Positions 24,101 to 36,050 of a stretch of DNA of 64,000 nt are shown here, in pieces (positions within the stretch are counted from its first letter, which is position 1; each line of letters begins with the position of its first letter). Source of the stretch: Clarkia xantiana subsp. parviflora (lineage: Eukaryota; Streptophyta; Magnoliopsida; Myrtales; Onagraceae). A program made the position numbers and the translations under genes. The notes under the pieces are model-generated. The model worked only from the letters and a program-made list of their open reading frames with translations, did no database searches and was not told the origin of the DNA. The stretch is from the NCBI GenBank assembly GCA_036873135.1, contig JAPTYO010000009.1, positions 21,659,756-21,723,755 on the forward strand. The letters run 5' to 3'.

Positions 24101-24508
24101 GTGGAAACCGTATATCTTTTAGAACATCCTTTTGTTTCTGGTAAATTGGAAAAATACTGTATCAACATTATATTGCCTTGTAAGTAAGGGAGATAAAAAA
24201 TCTGAGCTGAGGAGTTCAAAATCCATAAGAGCATAAACTGAGTTTAACTCGAAATTATACTCGAGCATAAACTCTACTCGAATTTTTTATTTTTTATTTT
24301 TTTTTAAAGTTTAAAACGGGTGTTCCTCTAAACTTTTGTATAAATTTTAAGCTAGTCCAAATCCTCCCAAAATCTCAACTCGACGGGTCTTGTTCATTAT
24401 CCTCGGGCTAGTGGATAGTAAGCTCGAAAATTTCGAATTCAATTGTTTTTTTTTTCCTTTTAAAAAACTCCACTTGTTCTGAATTCAGCCCTAACTACTT
24501 ATCAGCAA

Positions 24509-26055
24509 GGGAAAAGTATGTAAAACATACAACATGTTTGAAAAAAATAGTTTTATGGACCAATATGTTTTAAAATGTACAACATGTTTGGAATAGATGG
24601 TAAAATAGTATTCCGGTATCATGCCGTTAATTAAATTGTTAAGTTAACATATGCTAGCTAGTTACTTTTTAACAAATAATAATAATAATAAAAGAGAAGT
24701 ACAGTACCTTTGGCACAAAAAAAAAAGTAGAACGTTTTCATCTTCAACTTTCCAACTTCCCTTCGACATCTCTCAAGCTCCTCACCAGTCCCCACCTCCT
24801 CCATCACTCTAAAGTCTAAACCCTAACCATCCTTCTTCCCTATCTTGTTCTGCCATCACTAAACCTCCATGAAACAACTTTCACGGGGATTTTCGCAACG
24901 GGGATTGCCATGTCTCACGAGATAGGAGCTCGGTTCTATTTCTACTATGTCAAATTCGGTTCCGATCATTGCTTTATTCCAATCTAAACGTCGGAGCAAT
25001 GGTCCAATAAGTACATTTTCCATTTCATCTTGAAAACTCTTTTTCTTTTATGGGTTTAGAGTTTGTTGAGGTATAAATTTTTTAATTTTCAGATTAAGGT
25101 TGATAGAATTGTTGAGGTATAAATTTTTTAATATTCAGATTAAGGTTGATAAAATGTGACATTGTTGGTTTGATGCTAGTTGGTCTTTACTTTTGTACTT
25201 AAAGAGTCCAAAAACATAAGAATTTGATGAATTTGTGATAAGTGAGAGTTTTGCATCTTTAGCTTAAGGGATCTCTTAGCTTAGTTCTTTAAGATACTAG
25301 TGCTTAGTATTTGATGAAGAATTGTAAGACAACGCATACAAATACAAAAAATTAGCTCGTTCATATATTCTCTAGAAAAAAAAGGTGAATTAACATCCAT
25401 ATAATTTTATTTTTTATTTCATGAATTGAAAAACATATGAGACAACAAGTACTTAACTCTCCGGTTATTTCTGCCATCCATCAATATAACAAGAAACTTC
25501 CAGAGCCAGCAGTACATCGTCATAAATCAAATCCAATTCAATCAAATTAACGTACATGAAACCTTCTATTTTAATGCTGAGCTGTGAATTATGGCTATCG
25601 AATTCTTAATTGTGGTTTTTTTGGAGCAGTCTGAAATCTGAATCATCTAGAAAGGAAGATATAGTAGTATTTACTATTTATTGTGTGTTAACTAGTATAA
25701 CAGTAGATCGAGTTTGAAGGAATATGAAGCTCTAGCTAGACCGAGGGTGGGTGGAATCTTAAGAGAGGAATATACGTAGTAGATACCAAATAATAAGATG
25801 ATATTGCCGCGCCTCTGAATAATAAGCATATGTTTGCGAGTCCCCAATTTCCTTTTTTTGCTTGCTTTAATTATTATTATTATTATTATATTTTTTAAAA
25901 AGGAAACCAGCCAATGTCAACTTAACGGTGCATTTAACAGCAAGTTAACAGAATACTATTTTACAATCTTTTACAAACATGTTGTACATTTTAAAACATA
26001 TTAGCCTATAAAACCATTTTTTTCAAGCATGTTGCATGTTTTACATACTTTTCCC
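24509..26055. mobile_element. Mutator-like element with long inverted ends and a host-like insert
   Basis: 1547 bp flanked by the perfect 9-bp duplication TATCAGCAA (24500-24508 and 26056-26064). The terminal inverted repeats are over 100 bp long (GGGAAAAGTATGTAAAACAT, with an ACATGTTTGAAAAAAATAG/GGTTTTATGG block). Between them, 24720-25020 is less AT-rich and resembles a gene start: a CT-rich leader with AAACCCTAACC, then an ATG near 24944 opening MSNSVPIIALFQSKRRSNG. That N-terminus resembles those ahead of GRF zinc fingers in plants, so this may be a Pack-MULE carrying a gene fragment. A 44-bp direct duplication lies at about 25060-25150. No transposase was seen. Confidence 0.8.
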
Positions 26056-26064
26056 TATCAGCAA

Positions 26065-27519
26065 TGCTAACAACAGGAGTTAAATGGCATGAAAAAAGCA
26101 ACAGAAAGAAAATCATGAGTTTATGGATTAAGATAGAACAAAATCAAACTGATAGACCGTAATAGAAAAATAATGAAATTTCAAGGACTACATGATAAAT
26201 AACTACCTTTTTATCTATCTATCTATCTAATATTTATTTATTTATTTGATGCACGAAATACCGAAATAAAGGTTTTTTGGTCAAACCCGGTTGTTTTTTG
26301 GTCAAACTCGGTTTGATATAAATAAATTTTATTTATTGGGCAGCAAACCCGGTTTAACGTTAGTAGAAGAGAAGGTTGCATTTTTTGTTTGCCCGGGTTG
26401 AAATTTATTTTTGTTCTCTAAAGAGAAGGGTTGCAATTTATGGTTTTCTTCCCGTCTGTGGCTGCCTTCGCTAGCTGGTCTCTCAATTCATCGCACATCC
26501 TCGCTGGTTCTTGGTGTTATCTCAATTCATCTTCACTGGCACCTAATCCTTTGAGTTGTAAGTACCTTAATCTCAAACTCTGATTTGCAAATAGAATCAC
26601 AATCTCCATTTATTTATTTTTCATTCCTTATATTCTGAGTTGATTGGTGATCTTCAATTGCTGTTCTAATATTTAATTGTGAGGCATCAATTTGATGCTG
26701 CTCTGTTTTTAGTTTGCTGCAATATTTTCTTTACAATTTTATTGGTTTTTACCTTCTGAAATTCTTTAATTGGATTCACCTAAAATTGTTTTCTGTCTGT
26801 CAAGGAAGTCAGTCCAACATAGTGTAATACAACAGTTTAATGGACTAGAGGTTTTGATCTTAAATGCTGCAATGACTTTACTGTTAGAATATTTGATGTG
26901 GCTACAGGTTAACTCAGCTTATTGCATACAGATTTTCTAGGCACACTGTAAAATGAAGCCTCCATTCGACTTTTCATGACTTTTGTGGGTGTTATTTTCT
27001 TGACAAGGGTAGCATATTTTGCTTGTATGTATGATGAGTTAAGTGTTCATCATACTATATACAATGTTCATTTTCCTACTAGAATAACAAAAATTCATAA
27101 ACTTTGGGACATTAATACTAAGAAAATGAGTTTTTTTTCTTTCTTTCTATCAGCTGATTCGTATCTCCATTTCGATTGCTCAACCTATGATTCATGATCT
27201 TCATCTTCTGTGGTGTTTTGAATGGTTTTCTCATTAGTTTAGATGGATGCCTGTTAGGGTGTCCTAAGACTATGATCCACGTCTGTACTATGATTCCTTT
27301 GAGGTTCTCTTATAATTATTAGTGCATCTAAATATCTGCAAAGAATATTAAGTGTAACCTGATATATTCTTTAAAGTTCCTGAGATCAGTTGAGAATTGA
27401 TGTTGATGCATCATTTTTGACATAACACTTATTCTCAATAACTACTTGCTTTCTTTTGTGTTTACAGAATCCAAAATAACTGCAGGAGTTGGCTATCACT
27501 GATCGGTATTTCCCAGAAT
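26065..27519 (+). promoter_or_regulatory. Upstream region and 5' UTR intron of the NFXL1-like gene
   Basis: The probable leader lies around 26400-26558. A donor (GTTGTAAGTACC at about 26559) and an acceptor (TGTTTACAG ending at about 27468) enclose a T-rich intron of about 0.9 kb that ends 52 bp before the ATG. The small ORF at 26976-27197 lies inside this intron and is probably not translated. A (CTAT)n tract lies near 26213-26228. Confidence 0.55.
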
Positions 27520-30500
27520 ATGAACTCTAATTCCCGAAACCATCGTGGAGGTGGACCAAGATCTCATGCACCTAATGCCCGTCAGGAGTGGGTTCCTAGA
27601 GGCCAGCCAAACGCAGCCTTGAACCGGCCCAACGCTCCTCCTCCCTCATCTAATTCATTGGACCAGCCAAATGCTCCTGGTCGTACCTTGAACCAACCAA
27701 GTGCTCGTCCTCCTTCCTTGAACACACCACCAAGTCATGGTTATGACTCTACCCTAGATTGTGGCAATTCAAATGGTAATGCTGCTAATATGAGGCATAG
27801 AGGGAAACCGTTGAACCAACATGTGAGCAATGGGATTGATGATCGTGTTCCTGCTCATAGAGCTAACCGTGGTCCTAGAAGATATACTACTAGTCACAGG
27901 AGAGCCAAAGAGAAAGAGAGTTGTGAGTTTGATGAAAGGAAGGAAGTAAAGAACCTAAATTTGCCTCAACTAGTGCAAGAAATTCAGGAGAAGCTCACTA
28001 AAGGAACTGTTGAGTGTATGATTTGCTATGACATGGTGCATAGGACCGCACCCATTTGGTCTTGCTCGAGCTGCTACTCGATTTTTCATTTGACTTGTAT
28101 AAAGAAGTGGGCCCGGGCACCTACCTCTGTTGACATGTCAGCAGACAAGAATAACGGTAATAATTGGCGGTGCCCCGGGTGTCAACATGTGCAGCTAAGT
28201 TCATCAAAGGAGATTCGGTACCAATGCTTTTGTGGAAAGAGAACCGACCCGCCATCTGATTTGTATCTAACACCTCATTCATGTGGTGAACCTTGTGGGA
28301 AGCCATTGGAAAGAGTTGTTACTGGGAAGGATAAGGAGAAGGAGGACTACTTATGTCCTCATGCTTGTGTCTTGCAATGCCACCCGGGTCCATGCCCTCC
28401 TTGTAAGGCATTTGCGCCGCCAAGGTTATGTCCTTGTGGTAAAAAGACAATTACAACCCGATGCTCTGATAGAAAACCCGTTATGACTTGTGGTCAACGT
28501 TGCGATAAGCTCCTTGAATGTGGACGGCATCGGTGTGTGCAAATTTGTCATGTTGGGCCTTGTTATCCTTGCAGGGATTTGTTTAATGCTTCCTGTTTTT
28601 GCAAGAAAAAGCTTGAGGTTGTTTCTTGTGGAGAAATGGCTGTCAAGGGAGAAGTGGACATGAGTAATGGTGTCTTTTCTTGTGGTTCAATTTGTGGAAA
28701 CATGCTTGGATGTGAGAATCATGCTTGTAGTGAAATTTGCCATCCAGGCCTTTGCGAAGAGTGCAACTTACTTCCCGGAAAGATCGATACATGTCATTGT
28801 GGAAAGACAAATTTGTTAGAGGAAAGGAAGAGTTGTTTGGATCCAGTTCCTATTTGCTCTCAAGTTTGTGGCAAGTCTCTCCTATGCAGGTAATACTTGA
28901 TATCCACACATTCTCTTTTGAAGCTCTTTTTTATCATGATCTAAATGACTAAAAAATCTTACTAAATTTTGCAGGATTCACCAATGTAAAGAGAAATGTC
29001 ATGTTGGGGACTGTCCACCTTGTGTCATCCATGTGACCCAGAAGTGCCGGTGCGGGTTAACTTCTCGAACCACAGAGTGTTACAAATCAAGAGAAGAAAA
29101 TTTCACTTGTGACAAACAATGTGGACGGAAAAAGAACTGTGGCAGGCATCGATGCAATGAAAAATGCTGCCCGTTGTCGAACAATATTACTACTTTGCCC
29201 AACATTGACCGGGACCCTCATTTTTGCACGATGCCATGCGAGAAAAAGCTTAGATGCGGTCAACACTACTGCCAAACACTCTGCCACAGCGGGCACTGTC
29301 CCCCTTGTCTTGAGACAATCTTCAGTGACTTGTCTTGTGCTTGTGGGAACACTTCATTACCTCCTCCATTGCCTTGTGGTACTCCTCCTCCTTCATGCCA
29401 GTTACCATGTTCGGCTCCTCAACCTTGTGGACACCCATCTTCACACAGTTGTCATTTCGGCGAGTGCCCTCCTTGCTCAGTCCCTGTAGCCAAAGAATGT
29501 GTCGGTGGACACGTTGTTCTCAGAAACATACCGTGCGGTTCCAAAGACATCAGATGCAACAAACTATGCGGAAAAACTCGGTGTTGCGGTCTCCATGCTT
29601 GTGGGAGGACATGCCACCCACCACCATGTGATGCTACTAACATTAACATCTCTAACCCGAGAAGTTCGTGCGGGCAAATATGCGGCGCCCCGAGAAGAGA
29701 CTGTCGACACACTTGTAGATCCCCTTGCCACCCATCATCGCCTTGCCCCGATACAAAATGTGACTACCTAGTCACCATCACTTGTTCATGCGGAAGAATC
29801 ACCGCATCAGTTCCTTGCGATTCAGGTGGGGCCAACAGTAATTTCGCATCTGATACCCTTTTCGAAGCATCGGTTATCCAAAAGTTGCCATCCCAACTTC
29901 AGGCTGTTGATTCCAAGGTTTCGCTCGGGCAAAGGAAACTTGTATGTGATGCTGAATGTGCTAAATTGGATCGGAAGCGGGTTTTAGCTGATGCTTTTGA
30001 TATCCCAACCCCGAATCTAGAAGCTCTCCATCTTGGAGAAAACCCGGCAATATCCGATTTAGTAACGGATCTACTACGGCGGGACCCGAAGTGGGCGATC
30101 TCGGTCGAGGAGAGATGTAAGTTCTTAGTACTTGGCAAGAACAGGCTAAACTCAACCAATCTCAAGGTCCATGTCTTCTGCCCCATGGTTAAAGAAAAGA
30201 GAGATGCGGTTCGGTTAATAGCGGATAGATGGAAGCTCGCGGTTTACACAGTCGGTTGGGAGCCGAGGCGGTTTGTGGTAATCCATGTCACACCGAAGTC
30301 AAAAACACCCGCAAAAGTTCTCGGAGTGAAAGGAACCGGACACAACCCGCCACCTTTCGACCCGTTAGTGGATATGGACCCGAGGCTCGTGGTGTCCTTC
30401 CTCGAACTGCCCAGAGAAGCTGACATCAGCGCTCTGGTGTTACGGTTCGGCGGGGAATGTGAACTGGTTTGGTTGAACGATAAGAATGCATTGGCTGTTT

Positions 30501-30886
30501 TTACCGATCCGGCACGAGCTGCGACTGCGTTGAGGAGATTGGATCACGGTTCGGTTTATCACGGGGCTGTTGTGGTTGTTCAAGAAAGAGGGAGCAGCAA
30601 CCCGAGTAATCCGTGGGTAGGAGGAGCAACGGGTTCGAGAGTGAATAGTAATCCGTGGAAGAAGGCGGTTATACAGGAGGCTAGCTGGAATGAAGAAGAT
30701 TCGTGGTCGAGTTCAAGTGTTCCATCAACTGACGGTGCTTCGAGCAGAGTAGAGCGGCCAATTTTGGCTTCGAGTAATCGATGGAGTGTTTTTAATGGAG
30801 GAGATTCGCAGTCGTCCGGGGTGGATCCCGGGAATGCCGGTTTTACAGGTGAAGCAGTGGATGATTGGGAGAAAGCTTACGAGTGA
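27520..30886 (+). CDS. NFXL1: NFXL1-like RING/NF-X1 zinc-finger protein
   Basis: Two exons (27520-28889 and 28975-30886) join in frame at an AG/G codon and encode 1093 aa. The N-terminal ~140 residues are disordered and rich in Asn, Pro and Arg. Residues 166-221 form a RING-type finger (CMICYDMV, CSSCYSIFHLTCIKKW, CPGC). Many NF-X1 type Cys/His fingers follow to about residue 730 (CGQRCDKLLECGRHRC, CHPGPCPPC and CEKKLRCGQHYC units). An R3H-like segment lies near residues 815-885 (WAISVEERCKFLVLGKNR). The C-terminus is acidic and Ser/Trp-rich. Plant NFXL1 proteins are nuclear regulators of stress and defence responses. The length and domain order match NFXL1 better than the shorter NFXL2. The single coding intron is only 85 bp. 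Confidence 0.93.
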
Positions 30887-32403
30887 TGATGAAGATGTTA
30901 TACTGTATCATTTTATTGAGCACAGAATCTGCATGTTAAGTTTCTCAATTAGACGATAAATTATGTCCTAACAGGTAGGGCAGAACTCATTTTATAACTC
31001 ATTATTCGAGCTTGAATTCGATCGAGCCTAAATATTTCAAGTTGGAACTTAACTCGGTGATATACTCGACAAATTCGTCTTGCTAAGTTTAAATTTGTTT
31101 AATTAAATTATAAAAGGTCTGAAGTTTGACCCATGTTAACCGGAAATATTTGAAGTTCCAAATGTTAATATGGAGGGTTTGAAGTTTCAGTTTTGTTAAA
31201 ATTTGGTTTTTCATCCATTTTAAGAATTAAATTTAACAGAATTGTATGAAATAACATTCTTGCCCCTTTAAATATTTTGTTTTATTTAATATCTTATTTA
31301 ATTTGTAATTTGAAAATATGTCGTCTTATAGCTTGCTTTATGCTTTAGTAGCTATCTTTTTTCGTTGCTGTCCTACGAGTTCCCGTACAAGATGTTAACA
31401 TTTTTAGTATACTTATTTCATAAGAAAAATAATTGTCAATTTAGCTTGAGCGATTGAAATAGTAGATCTTGAAAACCGATCTAACATATACTATTTCAAA
31501 GTCAGTTTTGTTGTTGTAGAAAACTGATATTATTAAAATCACGATGATTACAGTACAAAGGAAAAAAAAAAAAACATTATGTATGTATAAATCCAAGTGT
31601 CCGTATAAAGTGTGGTTGCTATCGTAACACATAAATATAATAGCAAAGTAATAAAAAAAAACAGTAGTAACCAAATGATTGATAAAGAAAAAAAAAAGAT
31701 TTGATTCAGCAAGATGGTCAAATCTTTAAAAGTAACTGATATTCCATTAATGAAAACATAACTAGTAGCATCCTTGTGTAATAAGCAATACTAAAAATGC
31801 ACCAAGTACGATAAAATCATATACAATCCAATTAACAAACAAGAAAAAACATATTTGACAGTTAAATGTTGTAGAGATTCCTTTGAGGGTATACAAAGAT
31901 TAAAGACCAAACTAACAATACTTTCCTAAAAGATGAATATCCGAGGACTAAAGTTGTATAGGAGTGTCAAAGAAAATCTATATCTATACTTCTATAAAGA
32001 GCTGAAATTTACAAGAACATGATATGGTATAAGGACAATCCAGATCTGATAGATGGCTGCTACCAGTGAGCATGTGGTTGATTGTGTAAAAATTAAATGA
32101 GTGAGTTAAATGGCTCACTTGCAGCTAATAATATTAATATTTAAAATAACAAATTAGTGCCTAACGTACAACTCGTACCGCTTTTAGATTAGATTATTAT
32201 TTTTTTGTTTGGCCAGATTAGAATCCATAAAAGTATAGTAACGAGTTGAATGGGACAAGTGGCAGAGAAGAAGGCCACGTGTGGTCTACTCCTTGAAGTT
32301 GTAAGACAGATGGCAGTATTGGCGCAATGGATGATGGAGGTTTGTTGAATATATAAGAAAGCAGGGAAAGGTACGTAGATTAATAGAGTATAGAGAGATA
32401 ATA
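30887..32403. other. 3' UTR of NFXL1-like gene and spacer
   Basis: AT-rich DNA. Around 31110-31220 it holds a decayed MITE-like stretch (GGTCTGAAGTTTGACCC, TTTGAAGTTTCAGTTTTGTT) resembling the element at 43329-43837. The 100 bp before 32404 is the probable promoter and leader of the glyoxalase gene. No other gene seen. Confidence 0.4.
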
Positions 32404-32922
32404 ATGAGTTCATCATCAGGTCTTTCACCGGCGTTTGGATATACGGTGGTGTACGTGACAGACGTAGCCAAATCGGTAGAGTTTTACGCTAAAGCATTTG
32501 GCCACAATGTTCGTCGATTGGACGAGTCCCATAGGTAAGGTGATGATGTTTGATTGTGTTATTCTTTTTTCATAATTTGTAATATTGAAATGAAAGATGG
32601 TATATATATATGGAGGTGGGGAGAGCTGGAGAGCGGTCAAACTACGATTGCTTTCACGCCAAGGCACCAACACGAGACAGATGATTTGACGGGAACAGTT
32701 CAGACACCCAGGTCTGGTAAGAAAGAGCGATCCCAGGTGGAGATATGCTTTGTGTACGATGATGTGGATGCAGCATACAAGAGGGCAGTTGAAAATGGTG
32801 CAATGGCAGTGAGCCAACCAGAAGAGAAAGAATGGGGACAGAAAGTTGGGTACGTCCGAGATATTGACGGTATCGTCATCAGGATAGGAAATTACGTCCA
32901 TCCTCCTCCTACTACTAGCTAA
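32404..32922 (+). CDS. Small glyoxalase I/VOC-fold protein
   Basis: Two exons (32404-32534 and 32616-32922), joined at an AG/G codon, encode 145 aa. The start MSSSSGLSPAFGYTVVYVTD leads into one vicinal-oxygen-chelate domain: SVEFYAKAFGHNVRRLDESH, WGELESGQTTIAFTP, SQVEICFVYDDVDAAYKRAV and VGYVRDIDGIVIRIGN. It resembles the short plant lactoylglutathione lyase/glyoxalase I family proteins, which are distinct from the long two-domain glyoxalase I enzymes. A substrate cannot be assigned. The intron is 81 bp and its acceptor, TATATGGAG, is atypical (GAG rather than CAG or TAG), but it keeps the conserved RWGELESG junction. No targeting peptide is evident. Confidence 0.85.
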
Positions 32923-33364
32923 TTATTTAATTTTTCATTATTATTAATAAATAAATAAATTTAGGACGGTTTACTTACTTGTATTAAGATATATATATAT
33001 ATATTTTAATAATACGTGTATAAGAATAAAACATATGTTGTATTTGGATGGATAAATAGTTAATATAAGGGTTAAAAGGTCTCTATATGTTTAACCAATG
33101 TTAGACATTTAGGGCACGTTTGATTTGATTGCCGGTATTGCGATATTCTAATACCGGTATTAGCTAATACCGTGTCTGTGTCAACTTGGTATTGGTATTA
33201 GCTAATACTTGGTATTAGCTAATACTCAATTATAGAAGGAATTTGATATTAATTAATAAGCTAATATCAATCTCCTAATTACCAATTTACCCTTGTAATA
33301 TATGCCAAACTCTCACTGTTTACATCGTAGCTTCGGGCCGGACCCCGTTTACATCGAAACTCCC

Positions 33365-33640
33365 GACACGGGTCGGGCGGTTCGGGCCGGGCTGGGCAAT
33401 TCGGGCTGTTCGGTTCGGGCTGGGCGGTTCGGCCGGGTTGGGCTTGTCAGTTCGGGCCGGGCTGGTTGATTCGGGCCGGGCTGGTCAGTTCGGGCCGGGC
33501 TGGTCAGTTCGGGCCGGGCTGGGTGGTTCCGGCCAGGCAGGTCAATTTGGGTCGGGCTGAGCAATTCGGGCTGTTCGAGTCGGGTTGCTTTATGTTGCTT
33601 TGGTTAGTTCGGGCTAGGACCGGCTAGAACGGGCCGGTTC
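33365..33640. repeat. GC-rich 19-bp minisatellite, copy A
   Basis: Degenerate tandem units of about 19 bp on the theme GGTTCGGGCCGGGCTGGGC. They lie in the first internal unit of the Harbinger-type element and are more diverged than copy B. Confidence 0.8.
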
Positions 33641-34214
33641 GAGCTAATCACTTTTTTCAATTGTTTTGTACTATTTTTTTTATATGTATACATATTTATA
33701 CATTAGCAAAAATACTTTTTACTATTTATACATAAATTTGATTTTTTTTTAACGAAAAATATTCTTTTAAATAATTGAAGTTACTTTTTTTTTTGCTAAA
33801 TTAATCATATGTAAAATATATCTTCATTGAAAAGTAAGGATATTTAGGACTTTTAGTCATTGTATTAGGATATTCTAATACAAAGTTCATTCAAACATTG
33901 TATAGAATATCCTAATACATGGCTCAATCAAACATTGATGTATTAGCTAAGCATGTATTAGCTAATACCGGTATTAGTTAATACCGTGTTTGTGTCAACT
34001 TGGTATTGGTATTAGCTAATACTTGGTATTAGCTAATACTCAATTACAGAAGGAATTTGGTATTAATTAATACCATCTAAAAGTAAAGCATTAGCTAATA
34101 CCAATCTCCTAATTACCAATTTACCTTGTTAATATATGGCAAACTCTCACTGTTTACATCGTAGCTTCGGGTCGGACCCCGTTTACATCGAAACTTCGGA
34201 CACGGGTTGGGCCG

Positions 34215-34545
34215 AGTCATGTTCGGGCCGGGCTGGGCGGTTCGGGCCGGGCTGGGCGGTTCGGGCCGGGCTGGGCGGTTCGGGCCGGGCTGGGCGGTTC
34301 GGGCCGGGCTGGGCGGTTCGGGCTGGGCTGGTCAGTTCGGGCCGAGCTGGGTGATTCGGGATGGGGTGGTCAGTTCGGGCCGGGCTGGGTGATTCGGGCT
34401 GGGCTGGTCAGTTCGGGCGGTCTGGGTGGTTCGGGCCAGACAGGTCAATTCTGGTCGGGCTGTGCGATTCGGGCCGGGCTGAGCAATTCGGGATGTTCGG
34501 GTCGGGTTGCTTTATGTTGCTTTGGTTAGTTCGGGCTAGGCCCGG
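34215..34545. repeat. GC-rich 19-bp minisatellite, copy B
   Basis: Begins with about five nearly identical 19-bp units (GTTCGGGCCGGGCTGGGCG), then diverging variants. It is the counterpart of copy A. The lower divergence points to recent local expansion. Confidence 0.85.
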
Positions 34546-34965
34546 CTAGAACGGGCCGAGTCGGGCTAATCACTTTTTTCAATTGTTTTGTACTATTTTC
34601 TTTATATATATACATATTTATGCATTAGCAAAAATAGTTTTTACTATTTATACATAAATTAGATTTTTTTTTTATGAAAAATATTATTTTAAATAATTCA
34701 AGTTACTTTTTTTTGTTAAATTTTATCTTTGTTAAATTAATCATATGTAAAATATATCTTCATTGAAAATGCAAGTAAGGGTATTTAGGTCTTTTAGTCA
34801 TTGTATTAGGATATCCTAATACAAAGTTCATTCAAACATTGTATTAGGATATCCTAATACATGGCTCAATCAAACATTGTATTAGCTAAGCATGTATTAG
34901 CTAAGCATGTATTAGCTAATACTGGTACTAGGATATCGCAATACCGGCAATCAAACGTGTCCTTA

Positions 34966-36050
34966 GTGTCATATTTATTTTTTAGATTTTTGGTCTTACA
35001 TATTTGCGTTTAATTAATACACTTTCATACATCCATTACTTGTACCTATGTGCAAATATGTTTCTCCTCTTAAGTTTTTTGTTGGGTCTTCTTTCTCTTT
35101 CGGGCATCGGCTAAACACTTTTGGACCCTATAGAAGGGTGCCGAAAACCATCCAAGTTGAAAACTCTTAAATTTCACGTTGGTAATTAATAGGAGGCAGT
35201 ATATCTGAACCACCGATGTGATACAATATCAGTGTATACTTCAACAAAAACCACATTGCAATGAATATCAACGAGCACTACTAATTGACGCAACCACCAA
35301 TGTGGTACAATATCACAGTGGATACTTCAACAAAAATATCACAGTGTATACTTCAACAAAAACCACATTGCCATGAATATCAACAAGCACTACTAATTGA
35401 CGCAGTAAGGAATTAGAGAATATCGGAGCCATCGGGCGTAGATTAAAGCCACAGAGCTCCGATGAGTTGGCGCCACCTGAGGGCGGAGCCACATAACTCT
35501 GATTTGGAGGTCGATGGCTTCAATCTCGTTTGGTAGCCTAATCAGAGTCGTCTAACCTCAATTTGTGGACCTCAATTTGTGGTCACTGATGGGTTTAGAT
35601 GGTGGCTGGGGCCATGTGGGTTCCGACATTTAGGCGGCCTTGTGCGGATTTCAGCGACCTTGTGCGGTGGTTGAAAGACTTTCAGTGGTTGAAAGACTTT
35701 CAGTGGAGCTGGAAGAAGATTGGATGAGTGGAAAAAATATTATTGAAACTTATAAGGAAGTTATGTGGAGCTGGAAGAAGATTGGATGAGAGGAAAAAAT
35801 ATTATTGAAACTTACAAGGAAGTTATGTGACTTGCATATGGACAACAATTGACTCAAAATACCAATTAAGACTCAACATAATTTATCATAGAAAATCATT
35901 CACATTTTATATTATAATAATTTATAATTTTTGTAGGTTTTACGATCTACATTTCGATTTTAAAAATGATCTAATCCTACCCTGAAATCGATTTTAACAA
36001 ATTTGGATACCTAAATTATGGGTTATAACTAATTTTTAAGGGTAAATAGA
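34966..36050. other. Spacer with two local tandem duplications
   Basis: At about 35215-35405 a block containing ATACTTCAACAAAAACCACA and GAGCACTACTAATTGACGCA is duplicated, with a further partial copy. At 35707-35830 a 62-bp unit (AGCTGGAAGAAGATTGGATG start) occurs twice with few changes. No gene is supported. Confidence 0.5.

Larger units (their letters stand above)
33113..34962. mobile_element. 1.85-kb Harbinger-type element with internal duplication
   Basis: Flanked by TTA (33110-33112 and 34963-34965). Ends are inverted: GGGCACGTTTGATTTGATTG against the inverse of GGCAATCAAACGTGTCC, both with CCGGTATTGCGATA. Inside, a unit of about 0.8 kb is present twice in direct order (about 33161-33960 and 33965-34900), each with TATTAGCTAATAC arms, a GC-rich minisatellite and a shared AT-rich tail (CACTTTTTTCAATTGTTTTG). 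Related to the 505-bp element at 3746-4250. The ORFs across the minisatellites are not genes. Confidence 0.85.

Noticed and set aside
34136..34549. Gly/Arg/Ala-rich ORFs and a CRISPR-like regular array
   Set aside because: The 19-bp units are directly adjacent without spacers and sit inside a plant MITE, so it is a minisatellite, not a CRISPR array or a gene.
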